From Deltaproteobacteria bacterium (lineage in GTDB: Bacteria > Desulfobacterota > Binatia > UBA9968), in NCBI GenBank assembly GCA_016193465.1, contig JACPSE010000070.1:1-43144 (forward strand): a stretch of 43,144 nucleotides of DNA, read 5' to 3'. Below, one piece after another: positions 16,141 to 24,586 of this stretch (positions are counted from its first letter, which is position 1; each line of letters starts with the position of its first letter). Position numbers and translations under genes: made by a program. A model generated the notes under the pieces. The model saw only the letters and a list, made by a program, of their open reading frames with translations, was not told the DNA's origin and ran no database searches.

Positions 16141-16238
16141 CGGGTTTAACGGACGATGATGAGCCCTTTGCAATGGGCTTCCAGTGCAGTATCCTAAACG
16201 GAGTCGAGAGACCGGATACGTATCAGGAGGGTAGCGCA

Positions 16239-16454
16239 ATGAAAACCTACCGAGGGGTCGTGAGAGGCAACACCGTGATCTTGGAAGAGAAGCCAGATCT
16301 ACCGGATGAGTGTCAGGCGCTCGTGGAGATCAAGCCTCTGGATCGAGCGCGAGACGAAGAAATTGCCCGCCAACAGATCGAGCTTCTTAAGAATCCTCAT
16401 AAGGGTGGAAGGTTGCTTTACCGCCGTCGCGAGGAACTGTATGACAGAGGGTGA
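16239..16454 (+). CDS. antitoxin of a PIN-toxin pair
   Basis: 71 residues starting at the ATG after AGGAGGGTAGCGCA. The sequence begins MKTYRGVVRGNTVILEEKPD, the beta-hairpin typical of AF2212-like/DUF104 and related antitoxins, followed by a charged helical tail (ARDEEIARQQIELLKNPHKG) that would wrap a toxin. Its last 14 bases overlap the start of a PIN-domain gene, the standard type II arrangement. Because the toxin is truncated, the antitoxin may be a leftover. Confidence 0.7.
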   Translation: MKTYRGVVRGNTVILEEKPDLPDECQALVEIKPLDRARDEEIARQQIELLKNPHKGGRLLYRRREELYDRG

Positions 16455-16698
16455 GCAATTAGTTGATACAAACGTGCTGGTGCATGCCTATGTCTTGTTG
16501 GATGCGAGAAAGCAAGCCTCGGCGCGAGAGATTGTCCTTACCATCTGGCGGGATGGTGGTGGCGTCACGACTTTGCAGAACCTATGTGAGTTCTTCGCCG
16601 TTGCCACGAAGAGGATAGCGCGACCGATGCGGGTGAGACGCTTTTCTAGAGTTATCAGACCAGGGCGACTAGGTCGATTTCAACCAGCGCGCCTCTAG
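16441..16698 (+). pseudogene. truncated PIN-domain toxin
   Basis: The ATG lies inside the antitoxin gene. The N-terminal half of a PIN domain is clear: LVDTNVLVHAYVLLDARKQA with the first metal Asp, and VTTLQNLCEFFAVATKRIAR with the second acidic residue. After about residue 65 homology ends and the frame continues as the antisense of the ridA 3' end until TAG. The C-terminal Asp residues needed for ribonuclease activity are absent, so it should be inactive. It appears cut by the junction with the ridA segment. Confidence 0.75.
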
Positions 16699-17035
16699 GA
16701 AGTTCGGCCGCCGCCACTGTGGAGCGGGCCGGCTTGGCGCTGCCCAAATACTGCGCATAGACCTCGTTCATCGCCGCGAAATCTGCCATGTTTTTTAGGA
16801 AAACGGTTGCCTTTACGACCCGCTCCAGCGACGAGCCTGAAGCTATCAGGACGCCTTTCAGATTCTCCAGCACCTGTCGGGTCTGCGCGGCGATGTCTCC
16901 TTCAACGATGGTACCTGTTCTTGGATCGAGCGGGATCTGCCCGGCCGTGAAAACGAAGCCATCTACCTTGATCGCCTGTTCGTAGGGGCCGATGGCCTTG
17001 GGGGCTTTATCGGTCTGCACCGCTTCTCGCTTCAT
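16655..17035 (-). CDS. ridA: RidA family enamine/imine deaminase
   Basis: 126 residues from ATG 17035 (AGGAGAAACAG upstream; an ATG six codons earlier is the alternative). Conserved parts are KAIGPYEQAIKVDGFVFTAG, QIPLDPRTG, NLKGVLIASGSSLERVVKAT and the substrate Arg and Glu in KPARSTVAAAELPRGALVEI. RidA trimers hydrolyse reactive 2-aminoacrylate-type enamines made by PLP enzymes. It stands alone, with the truncated PIN gene running into its 3' end from the other strand. Confidence 0.92.
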   Translation of the reverse strand: MKREAVQTDKAPKAIGPYEQAIKVDGFVFTAGQIPLDPRTGTIVEGDIAAQTRQVLENLKGVLIASGSSLERVVKATVFLKNMADFAAMNEVYAQYLGSAKPARSTVAAAELPRGALVEIDLVALV

Positions 17036-17124
17036 CTCTGTTTCTCCTGGCAAATGTTTTGGGGAATCCTATAATAGGCGACAGGCGAGAGGCAATAGCT
17101 CTCCTCATCGTCCCTCCTTTTTTC

Positions 17125-17154
17125 TTGCACTGCCGATGATCTTCGTCCTATGAT
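17125..17154 (+). promoter_or_regulatory. possible promoter of the MFS gene
   Basis: A strong -10 box TATGAT (17149-17154) lies 18 bases after a weak -35 TTGCAC (17125-17130). A leader of about 25 bases would reach the GGAGG ribosome site before 17187. Confidence 0.35.
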
Positions 17155-17186
17155 AACTTGCTTCTGCCGTTTCCGTGGAGGCCAGA

Positions 17187-18620
17187 ATGAAAAGATGGAG
17201 GATGGTTCCTAGTCTGGCTACGATCCTGTTCGCCTCACTCCTCTGGGCGGATGGCGATCACGGCGCCCACGCGCCCAAGATGGCTGCGCCGTTTTGGGTG
17301 TGGGTGGCGGGACTCGGTGGCCTGACCCTTGTTGTGCTCTTTCTGATTTATCAGGGCCGGCGCGGCACGCTTTTAAGCGAACGGTTCAGAGGTTTCAGCC
17401 GTAATGCTCGTCTGCTGTTAATTCGCAGTCCTTTCAGCGGCTTCTCGTCCAGCTTGATCCGCCTCCTATTTAATCTCTATCTCCTTGCTGCTGGCTTTGA
17501 CATGCTGTTCGTCGCCAAGTTCGCGGCCATCAACTGGACCTGTCACGGTCTTGCGGTCATTCCTTCAGGAATCCTCTCGGATCTCTTCGGCCGCCGCCGC
17601 ATCTTCCTCATTGGCTACACCGGTAACATGCTCGCCACCGCGGCGATCATTTTTGTCACTGATCCCACATGGCTCCTTGTCCTGGCTGCGGTCATCGGTC
17701 TTTTTGAGGGAGGCCATGCCATTGTTGGTCCCCCGTTTATGGTCGAGCAGAGCAGGCCGGATGAACGCCTCTATCTTTTCAGCCTGAACGGCGGTATTCA
17801 GGTCGGCGCGGCAAGTCTTGGAAACCTTGCGGCCGGTGTGCTGCCGTTGGTCTTCGCCGCGCTGTTTGATATCGGACCGGAGAGCGCCTGGGCGCGTCGG
17901 GCCGCTCTGATTTGTGGCCTCCCGATCATGCTCTTCTCGATGATTCCCATATACCTGATCCGCGAGGAATGGAGGCCGATGAACATCCGCCGCTGGGTAG
18001 AAGGCATCGAAAATTACGGACGGATCGGGATGCTGGCATTGACGGAGGGATTGATCGGGCTTGGCCTGGGATTCTCTGCGCCGTTCTTCAATATCTTTTT
18101 TGACCAGCAGTTAAAGGCCTCAACAGCCCAGATCGGTCTCATCTTTGCGCTCGGATCGATCATGACGGCGGTGGCAACGCTCTTCGTTCCCCTGGTCGTC
18201 CGCCGCCTGGGGCGTGTGCGCACCGTCACTTTCGTCAAGCTCCTTGGCGTCCCATCGCTTATTCTCCTCGGCATGTCGCACAGCGTCGTTTGGGCGGGAG
18301 CGTTGTACATCGTGACTATTCTCCTCATCGGCGGACCCTTCCCGAACAAAGGGATCTCAGATCCCATTTTCACCCTTTTTGCAATGGAGGTGGTGAAGGA
18401 AAGGGAGCGCGGCACGACCAACGGCCTCATGCATGCGTTTGTGGAATTTCCAATGGGGATCGGCGCTGCCCTGGCTGGTCCGTTCATGGCGGTCGGCGAC
18501 TGGCAAACACCTTACATGATTGGAGGAGCTATCTTTGCTGTGGCCTTTATCCTTTATTATTTCTATTTTATCCGGATCGATGGCCGGGAGCCGGTTCTTC
18601 AAGCCGTAACGGCGAGTTGA
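17187..18620 (+). CDS. major facilitator superfamily transporter
   Basis: 477 residues from the ATG after GGAGG (17177-17181); a GTG four codons earlier is possible. An N-terminal signal-like helix ending in ADGDHGAHAPK (a His-containing loop) precedes about 12 membrane segments. The MFS loop 2-3 motif appears as SDLFGRRRIFLIGYTG. The extra N-terminal helix plus the His-rich stretch is unusual and could bind a metal or place the N-terminus outside. The substrate is unknown. Downstream is a small membrane-protein gene that may be cotranscribed. Confidence 0.85.
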   Translation: MKRWRMVPSLATILFASLLWADGDHGAHAPKMAAPFWVWVAGLGGLTLVVLFLIYQGRRGTLLSERFRGFSRNARLLLIRSPFSGFSSSLIRLLFNLYLLAAGFDMLFVAKFAAINWTCHGLAVIPSGILSDLFGRRRIFLIGYTGNMLATAAIIFVTDPTWLLVLAAVIGLFEGGHAIVGPPFMVEQSRPDERLYLFSLNGGIQVGAASLGNLAAGVLPLVFAALFDIGPESAWARRAALICGLPIMLFSMIPIYLIREEWRPMNIRRWVEGIENYGRIGMLALTEGLIGLGLGFSAPFFNIFFDQQLKASTAQIGLIFALGSIMTAVATLFVPLVVRRLGRVRTVTFVKLLGVPSLILLGMSHSVVWAGALYIVTILLIGGPFPNKGISDPIFTLFAMEVVKERERGTTNGLMHAFVEFPMGIGAALAGPFMAVGDWQTPYMIGGAIFAVAFILYYFYFIRIDGREPVLQAVTAS

Positions 18621-18663
18621 ACCGAGCGCTTGCCGCAGCTCGCCCGGCGGGCAAAGGTGTGCC

Positions 18664-18855
18664 GTGACTCTGCTGACAGCCCATAAAATCTTGATCTCGA
18701 CGGCCGTGGCCTTTTTTTTCGGTTTTGCCCTATGGGAGCTGCGCAATTACCTCGACGCGGGAAATCTATGGGCCACCTTCCGCGGCCTTCTCTATCTCTT
18801 GGTCTCCATCGGCTTCGGACTCTATCTGAGATCGCTTAAGTATTGGTATAAGTAG
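18664..18855 (+). CDS. small two-helix membrane protein
   Basis: 63 residues starting with GTG 43 bases after the MFS stop. Two hydrophobic helices (ILISTAVAFFFGFALWELRN; FRGLLYLLVSIGFGLYLRSL) are joined by a short loop, with a basic C-terminus. It could be a transporter accessory subunit. There is no recognised family. Confidence 0.55.
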   Translation: MTLLTAHKILISTAVAFFFGFALWELRNYLDAGNLWATFRGLLYLLVSIGFGLYLRSLKYWYK

Positions 18856-18859
18856 AATC

Positions 18860-19150
18860 ATGGAAACTGCCTCTTTCATCGTATCGGTCAGCGAGGAGGA
18901 GATCCGGCGCGAAAGGCAAAAGGCCAGAGAGCTGCGCTTAAGCCAGTGGTGGAAGAGGCGCTGCTCCTCGGGCCTGTGCTATTATTGCGGCAAAAAAGTC
19001 TCGCCGCGCTCCCTGACCATGGATCACATTGTTCCGATTGTCCGTGGCGGCAAGAGCACCAGGGGCAACGTGGTCCCAGCGTGCAAAGAATGCAACACTG
19101 CCAAGAAACACAAGTTGCTTATGGAGTGGGAAAACTACACAAAAAGCTAG
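18860..19150 (+). CDS. HNH endonuclease domain protein
   Basis: 96 residues. A zinc-bound HNH nuclease module is complete: CYYCGKKV, then MDHIVPIVRGGKSTRGNVVP and CKECNTAKKHK. The first Cys pair and the second pair hold the structural zinc; His of MDH is the catalytic general base. The N-terminal 35 residues are a charged helix. This minimal stand-alone form is often found near mobile or repair genes. It begins 4 bases after the small membrane-protein gene. Confidence 0.88.
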   Translation: METASFIVSVSEEEIRRERQKARELRLSQWWKRRCSSGLCYYCGKKVSPRSLTMDHIVPIVRGGKSTRGNVVPACKECNTAKKHKLLMEWENYTKS

Positions 19151-19210
19151 TTATTGGTTAATAGTTATTGGTTGATTAGGGTTGGTGGGGGACGAATAAC
19201 GAGGTGGACC

Positions 19211-19762
19211 ATGGAAGAGCTTCGAAGATTCCTGAACGGGAGGGTGGTAGTGAGGGTGGGGGACATCACGAAAGAGGATGTAGATGCGATTGTCAATGCG
19301 GCTAACAGCTCGCTGATGGGTGGTGGGGGAGTGGACGGCGCGATTCACCGCGCTGGCGGGCCTGAGATCTTGAAAGAATGCAAAGAGATTCGGCGCACGC
19401 AGTATCCAGAGGGGTTGCCCACCGGAGAGGCGGTGATTACGACCGCGGGCAAGATGACAGCCAGGCACGTGATCCACACGGTAGGTCCGGTCTATGGGCG
19501 GGGAGGAAAAGACAAGGCGGAGAAGCTCGCTGCCTGTTATCGCAATTCCCTCAGCCTTGCTGTAAAGAAAGGGCTTAAGACCATTGCCTTCCCGGCTATT
19601 TCGACTGGGGTGTACGGTTATCCGCTCGAAGAGGCAGCTCGGGTTTCCTCCCAGGCGGTTGCGAGATTCCTTGAGTCCGATTCTTTAATCCAGGAGGTGA
19701 GACTGGTCTTTTTCAGCCGCGGCGACGCCGAGATATTTTTAAAGAACCAAGCCTTTGGTTGA
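19211..19762 (+). CDS. macrodomain (ADP-ribose-binding/deacetylase) protein, YmdB-like
   Basis: 183 residues from the ATG after GAGGTGGACC. The macrodomain signatures are complete: VDAIVNAANSSLMGGGGVDG, AIHRAGGPEILKEC, the PTGEAVITTAG segment, HVIHTVGPVYGRGG and IAFPAISTGVYGYPLEEAAR. Asn and the Gly-rich loop for ADP-ribose binding are present, as in enzymes that remove acetyl or ADP-ribose groups. The ADP-ribosyl transferase that would supply the substrate is not nearby. It follows the HNH gene by 60 bases. Confidence 0.92.
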   Translation: MEELRRFLNGRVVVRVGDITKEDVDAIVNAANSSLMGGGGVDGAIHRAGGPEILKECKEIRRTQYPEGLPTGEAVITTAGKMTARHVIHTVGPVYGRGGKDKAEKLAACYRNSLSLAVKKGLKTIAFPAISTGVYGYPLEEAARVSSQAVARFLESDSLIQEVRLVFFSRGDAEIFLKNQAFG

Positions 19763-19793
19763 TGTAAGATTACCTTTTGGGCGCCAGCCTCGA

Positions 19794-19808
19794 GGCAGGG
19801 ATGGACAT
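19794..19808. repeat. short repeat GGCAGGGATGGACAT, copy 1
   Basis: The identical 15-mer is at 26333-26347, preceded there by a palindromic CTGTCTGCC...CACAGGCAG. A related palindrome lies at 23184-23213. It appears to be a fragment of a dispersed palindromic repeat found between the catabolic genes. Confidence 0.5.
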
Positions 19809-19906
19809 TTCCTCAGCCCTGGGGTATTGAGGGTTAGACTAATTGGGAAAAGGGGAAGGATCATATAGCCGGAGAAGCTACGAGCTGGGATTGGAACGAG
19901 ACTGCC

Positions 19907-20791
19907 ATGGCAAACAAAGACACCATCATTGATGACCTCATTGTTGGCTCCATCGATCTCCATGTCCACGTCGGTCCGGATCCTTCCCACCGTGCGGGTG
20001 GGACGCGCCGTTACGACGTTGCGCAGGTGGGCGAAATGGCCAAGGCCGCAGGCCAGCCGGCCGTTGCCTGTAAGAGTCATCAGCAGGTGACGGCTTCCTT
20101 AGCGAGTCTCGCCAGCCGCATGGTGTCAGGAGTTAAGCTCCTTGGCGGAATCACGCTCAACAAGACTGTAGGCGGACTCAATCCGCACGCGGTGCGCATG
20201 GCCGGAGAACTAGGAGCGCGCATCCTTTGGTTTCCCACACACCATGCCGCGCATCATAACAGCACGCTGGTCGAAGGCGGGAAGGGCGACAATAAGGGAA
20301 TCCGGGTGCTCGACGAGGACGGGACATTATTACCTGAGGTCCATGAAATTCTAGACTTGGTCCTGCACTACGACATGCTCCTCGGCACTGGCCACGTCTC
20401 GTTTCCTGAGGCCCTTGCCTTGGTACAAGCCGCCAAAGCAAGAGGGATCAAGCGCATCGTCGCCACTCACCCGCTGTCGAGCAATTCTAGTCGCTTTACG
20501 GTTGCAGAGGCCAGACGCCTGGCAGACCTTGGGGCCGCGGTCGAGTTCACCTTCGTCGCGATGATGCCCTTTTCCCGCTCCAGTAGTCCCAATGCGAAAG
20601 AGACAGCGGACGCCATGCGTGAGATCGGCCCGGAGCGCTGCATCATCAGCACCGATTTTGGTGCCTATGCCACGCCACCGCCGCCGGAGGGATTGCGCAT
20701 GTTCATTGCCACGTTGCTTAACCAGGGTATGGCGCCGGAACAAGTGGACTTCATGGCACGACGCAACCCCGCGCGTTTGGCAGCGCTGTAA
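19907..20791 (+). CDS. DUF6282-type amidohydrolase-fold protein
   Basis: 294 residues. Metal-ligand motifs of the amidohydrolase barrel are visible: SIDLHVHVGPDPSHR (HxH), WFPTHHAAHH, LLGTGHVSF, RIVATHPLSSNSSRF and CIISTDFGAYATPP (terminal Asp). The order and spacing agree with the DUF6282/uncharacterised metal-dependent hydrolase group. It likely hydrolyses a C-N or C-O bond in a small molecule. The neighbouring enolase-superfamily enzyme and TTT transporters suggest a catabolic role. No signal peptide, so it is cytosolic. Confidence 0.75.
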   Translation: MANKDTIIDDLIVGSIDLHVHVGPDPSHRAGGTRRYDVAQVGEMAKAAGQPAVACKSHQQVTASLASLASRMVSGVKLLGGITLNKTVGGLNPHAVRMAGELGARILWFPTHHAAHHNSTLVEGGKGDNKGIRVLDEDGTLLPEVHEILDLVLHYDMLLGTGHVSFPEALALVQAAKARGIKRIVATHPLSSNSSRFTVAEARRLADLGAAVEFTFVAMMPFSRSSSPNAKETADAMREIGPERCIISTDFGAYATPPPPEGLRMFIATLLNQGMAPEQVDFMARRNPARLAAL

Positions 20792-20878
20792 TTGTGGGCG
20801 GCGAGTCGGAAAGGTCGTTGGTCGCTGAAGGCTGTTTAAGAACGCTCAGCCTATTCATTACAACGTTAGGAGGGACCT

Positions 20879-21949
20879 ATGGCTATCAAAATTAATGACG
20901 TGCGCGTAAGGCGCATCAAGATGCCGCGTGTTGACCCAGCCTGGAGAACCTCTTCCTATGCCGCTAACGCTGTGGAGGGATTCATTCTAGAAGTCATAGC
21001 CAACGGAACTGTGGGGATTGGTGGCACTGCCGCGCATCCTAGCAACATCACCGGAGACGAACTCGAGGCGCAACTCAACGGCCCTGTGCGCGATATCCTG
21101 ATGGGGGCGGACGTGTATGCCGGCGGAAGTCTGCGGGAAGCTCTCAAGGCCGCTGATCTTCATACTCGCGCGTCTATCGCCGCGGATCTCGCGCTTTACG
21201 ATCTCCTCGGCAAGCTTGCGAACCTCCCCTGCTACGTCCTCTTGGGAGGGAGGCTGCGACCACACGTCACTGTCGTGCGCATGGTCGGGATCAAACCACC
21301 AGCCGAGCTACAAGCTACGGTAGGCGAACTCGTCCGGCAGGGGTTAACGCACTTTAAAGTCAAAATTGGCACCGGCTTAGGCGAGGACGTTGCCCGGATT
21401 CGGGCCCTTCGCGACGCCTTTGGCAACACGATATGGATTGGCGTGGATGGGAACGGCGCCTACACCACAGATCAGGCCATTGAACTCAGCAAAGCACTCG
21501 AGCCTTATCAAGTCGGCTTGATCGAGCAGCCGATTGACTACCGTGACCTCGATGGCTTGGTGCGCATTACAGCAGCAAGTCCAATACCGATCATGGCGGA
21601 TCAATGTGTTGAGGATGTTGAGTCCGCGCTGGCACTATGCCAGCGGCGCGCCGCGCACGTGGTATCGATCAAAGCCACCAAGATGGGTTTTCTCGATGAG
21701 TGCCGCCGGGTCACTGAGGTGTGCCATGCATTTGGCATCCGCGTCCACATTGGCGGCTCCGCAGTCCCCGCTGTCGTGGACGTTGCCGCGGCGCACTTGG
21801 CGGCGTCGCTGCCAGGAATTGACAACGAGAGCGAAGTCGGAGAGTTCCAGGCGGTACAGGGAGACCCACTGAGAGGGGCGACGATACGCAATGGTCGCAT
21901 GGAGCTGGGAACAACTCCGGGATGGGGGCTTACTCTCGCTGGATGGTAG
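20879..21949 (+). CDS. mandelate racemase/muconate lactonizing enzyme family (enolase superfamily)
   Basis: 356 residues. The N-terminal capping domain (IKINDVRVRRIKMPRVDPAW) is followed by the barrel. Its KxK base pair is in THFKVKIGTG, with metal ligands in WIGVDGNGAY (Asp), GLIEQPID (Glu) and PIMADQCVED (Asp). The opposite-face Lys is in SIKATKMGF, and GNESEV-like GIDNESEVGEF closes the barrel. The two-Lys arrangement is that of the muconate lactonizing/dipeptide epimerase subgroup, able to racemise, cycloisomerise or dehydrate carboxylates. AGGAGGGACCT provides the ribosome site. It follows the amidohydrolase gene and is probably in the same operon. Confidence 0.88.
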   Translation: MAIKINDVRVRRIKMPRVDPAWRTSSYAANAVEGFILEVIANGTVGIGGTAAHPSNITGDELEAQLNGPVRDILMGADVYAGGSLREALKAADLHTRASIAADLALYDLLGKLANLPCYVLLGGRLRPHVTVVRMVGIKPPAELQATVGELVRQGLTHFKVKIGTGLGEDVARIRALRDAFGNTIWIGVDGNGAYTTDQAIELSKALEPYQVGLIEQPIDYRDLDGLVRITAASPIPIMADQCVEDVESALALCQRRAAHVVSIKATKMGFLDECRRVTEVCHAFGIRVHIGGSAVPAVVDVAAAHLAASLPGIDNESEVGEFQAVQGDPLRGATIRNGRMELGTTPGWGLTLAGW

Positions 21950-22042
21950 AAGCCTCTGCCCCCGATGCAGCAAGCAATACGGCGACCCAAAGACATCTTA
22001 TTCTCATGACGGCCTTCTTTATTGCGGTAGGTGAACTCAACG

Positions 22043-23107
22043 CTACTGTCCCAAAAGCTTCTTGAGCTTTTGAATAACCTCCGAGGGTTGACCCATGACC
22101 TCTTTCATCATCGCTTCTTGTTCTTCGCCCGTTGATGGATCCAGCTCCATGTTTTCTTTTTTGGCTTCGGCCAGTAGCTCTGGATCTCTTAGCGCCTTTG
22201 CGTAGGCCTCTCGCAGAAGTCTGACTCTTTCAAGGGGGGTATCTGGGGGCGCGATCATCGGATGGCCATACTCATCACCAGTGAACAGAACCTGGATGAC
22301 TCGCCGACCTGTTTCGGGCGTTGTGTATTTGTCCATGAGTTCATAAATGGTGGGGGTGTCAGGCGCGCGCGCATCGCGCTTCCGGCCCGTCTGAACGAGG
22401 TGCCGATCAAATCCTTTTTTGTGCCAGGTACCAAACGGCTCGCGGCCAAAGTGGGCGTAGAGCGTCATCCCTGCACACGCTACTTCACCTCTTTCAACTG
22501 CTAAATTGATCTCCGCCCCTCCAGGATAGCCCAAGACGGAGACGATTCTTATACCAAAAGCCTCCTCCAAGGCCCTAACTAATATATAACTCGCGCTGGA
22601 TGTGCCCGAGGCTCCACACTTAGGTGGCTCTTTAGCCTTGGCAATATCCTCGATGGTCCGAAACGGTGAATCGGCACGGATGTAAAAGATCATCGGCGTT
22701 TTATCCAGCGCACCAATCCAATTAAGTTTACGCACATCAAACTGGACCTCTTTACGTTCTGTAAGCTGGTCCAAGTAGATATAACTGAGAGGCATAGCCA
22801 GCGTTAAGCCATCACCTTTCGCCACCGAATAGATGTAGTTAGTAGCCACCAACGAGCCTGCCCCAGGCATGTTCTGCACGATAATCTCCGGGTTTCCCGG
22901 GAGGTACTTTCCCATGTAGCGCGCCAGGAGCCTTGCAGCACGGTCGTAGAATCCTCCCGGCGTCGCCCCGGCGATGATTCGGATGGTTTTACCCTGATAG
23001 AAGGGTGACGTTTGCGCAACCGCAAGGCTGACTCCAGAGCTAAACGTCCCAGTCAAGACAGCAGCCAACAAGAAGCGGGACGCAAGTAATGCAGCAAAAT
23101 CTTTCAT
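22043..23107 (-). CDS. TctC-type periplasmic binding protein (TTT family)
   Basis: 354 residues; ATG 23107 was chosen, with GGAGAAGG upstream. Signal peptide FAALLASRFLLAAVLTGTFS precedes AQTSPFYQGKTIRIIAGATPG GFYDRAA (substrate loop of Bug/TctC proteins), IIVQNMPGAGSLVATNYIY and the C-terminal TPLERVRLLREAYAKAL. The family captures di- and tricarboxylates, amino acids or aromatic acids in the periplasm, with an unspecified partner permease. No tctA/B is directly beside it; it may use the permeases encoded at 27.4-30.9 kb. It converges with the enolase-superfamily gene. Confidence 0.9.
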   Translation of the reverse strand: MKDFAALLASRFLLAAVLTGTFSSGVSLAVAQTSPFYQGKTIRIIAGATPGGFYDRAARLLARYMGKYLPGNPEIIVQNMPGAGSLVATNYIYSVAKGDGLTLAMPLSYIYLDQLTERKEVQFDVRKLNWIGALDKTPMIFYIRADSPFRTIEDIAKAKEPPKCGASGTSSASYILVRALEEAFGIRIVSVLGYPGGAEINLAVERGEVACAGMTLYAHFGREPFGTWHKKGFDRHLVQTGRKRDARAPDTPTIYELMDKYTTPETGRRVIQVLFTGDEYGHPMIAPPDTPLERVRLLREAYAKALRDPELLAEAKKENMELDPSTGEEQEAMMKEVMGQPSEVIQKLKKLLGQ

Positions 23108-23183
23108 TGCCGCTTCAACCTTCTCCAATGAATCATATCCTCATTAGCTTCATTGACCAGCCTGGGGTAATTAAAAAATCCTT

Positions 23184-23213
23184 CCTGTCTGCGTGCGGAC
23201 ACGCACAGGCAGG
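23184..23213. repeat. 30-bp imperfect palindrome
   Basis: Arms CCTGTCTGCGTG and CGCACAGGCAGG around CGGACA; the three mismatches would be G-U pairs in RNA. A similar palindrome lies at about 26316-26338. It sits upstream of the minus-strand tctC gene. Confidence 0.65.
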
Positions 23214-23287
23214 CAACACTTAGGTCTTTGGGAAGAGTCCCACGCACCACCGAACAAAACAAAAAAAAGAGATCACGTTTGACCCTT

Positions 23288-23374
23288 CCTACGGTTCGAT
23301 AAACTCACCGTCCCGTCTTCGACCCTGAGGCTCAGACCCGAAGGGAGGAAGATCGAGGGACAGCCAGCTAATTT
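23288..23374. repeat. interspersed repeat R1, longer copy
   Basis: Shares CGATAAACTCACCGTCCCG and AAGATCGAGGGACAGCCAG with 26023-26079, which lacks an internal stretch of about 30 bases. The two copies bracket the solute-binding and hydrolase genes. The words resemble the widespread TTCGACAGGCTCACC-type intergenic repeats. Confidence 0.7.
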
Positions 23375-23404
23375 CGAAGTAGACCCCAGTACCTCCGACT
23401 TGCC

Positions 23405-24532
23405 TTACTTCACTTCGGCGGCTGGAAAACCGTAGGCACTCGCGATCTGTTTTTCAATATCCTCGCGCTGGTAAAACCATTTCCAGGCAGCCACCGAAAC
23501 TTTCTTCCCTTGGACAGCCTTCTTCAGGTATGAACCAGGTGCATAGATTGAACTTTTCAAAGGTTCAACTTCATCCAAATGCTTCTGTGCGTCGGCGCTT
23601 GCCATGTGCTCAAGCCAAAGCAGGGCTGCATAAGGGTTTGTTGCCGTACCAAGGACCCCCTGAGCCTCGTGCAGCCGCGTAGGTACAGGCTCCAATAGTG
23701 CAACGTCAAGATTCGCCGGGTTCTTTTGTTTAAGGCGCATCGCTGAGTGGTAGTTCGTCGCGCCATGCATCGCATATTCGCCAGCTGCGATACTTGTAAG
23801 GATCCTCGTATGGCCTCTTGCCCAGATGGGCTTTTGTTCTCCTATCTTGCGGGCAAAATCCAGGACTTTCTCCAACCCCCAAGCCGGAGCCAAGGCAAAG
23901 ATAGCTGCTGGAGCGACATCCATAACGAATTTTTTTCCCTTCAGTTCTGGCTTCAGAAGATCCTCCCAGACTTTGGGCACAAGCCCAGGTCGAAGCAGCT
24001 CGGGATTATAGGCGGCGGCGTCGAGCGCGCTACCTGCTGCGACAATATTTCTATTATCCGGGTCGACCATTTGGGCAGGTATCTGGAGACTTCCTTTCTC
24101 CGCCATAGTGATAAGGTCGTACTTCGCTAAATACGGGATATAGTTGCGGTAGTAATTCCCCGTGAGGTAGATCGCGTCCCAGTCTTTGGCTGCACTGCCT
24201 GCTTTTAGTTCCAAAATGAAACGCAAGGCCGTATCGAGCCCTTCCTGGGACTGCAGGCGCTTTATTTGGATAAATGGGTACTTCTTCGCAAAGGAATCTA
24301 CGATTCCTTTCAAGGTACGGGGTTCAAGTCCACTCACAATTCTAATCTGACCTTCCTTCTTCGCACGGGCCACAATCTCATCGTGGCTTGCAATGAACAT
24401 GTAGCCTTTGGATCCGCTTTGCTCCTTAGCCTTTTGCGGGTCCACGGCTGTCATGGCTGATAAATTTCGCGCGCCAGACAGCAAACCCACAATGAGAGAC
24501 AAAGCCAAAACGCTCAAACCAGATACATTCAT
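23405..24532 (-). CDS. ABC-type solute-binding protein (family 1/iron(III)-type fold)
   Basis: 375 residues with signal peptide (LSVLALSLIVGLLSGARNLS). Conserved fold parts are IVARAKKEGQIRIVSGLEPR, DWDAIYLTGNYYRNYIPYL, NRNIVAAGSALDAAAYNPEL, VPKVWEDLLKPELKGKK and NPYAALLWLEHMASADAQKH. Binding proteins of this type carry ferric iron, phosphonates, polyamines or organic acids to ABC permeases. No permease or ATPase gene lies next to it, so it is an orphan. AAGGAGTAG precedes the ATG. It is 54 bases downstream of the tandem hydrolase gene and probably cotranscribed. Confidence 0.85.
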   Translation of the reverse strand: MNVSGLSVLALSLIVGLLSGARNLSAMTAVDPQKAKEQSGSKGYMFIASHDEIVARAKKEGQIRIVSGLEPRTLKGIVDSFAKKYPFIQIKRLQSQEGLDTALRFILELKAGSAAKDWDAIYLTGNYYRNYIPYLAKYDLITMAEKGSLQIPAQMVDPDNRNIVAAGSALDAAAYNPELLRPGLVPKVWEDLLKPELKGKKFVMDVAPAAIFALAPAWGLEKVLDFARKIGEQKPIWARGHTRILTSIAAGEYAMHGATNYHSAMRLKQKNPANLDVALLEPVPTRLHEAQGVLGTATNPYAALLWLEHMASADAQKHLDEVEPLKSSIYAPGSYLKKAVQGKKVSVAAWKWFYQREDIEKQIASAYGFPAAEVK

Positions 24533-24586
24533 GATCCTGCTACTCCTTTATCCCCAGGCTGCAGACCCATGCTTGTTGTCTATCCT

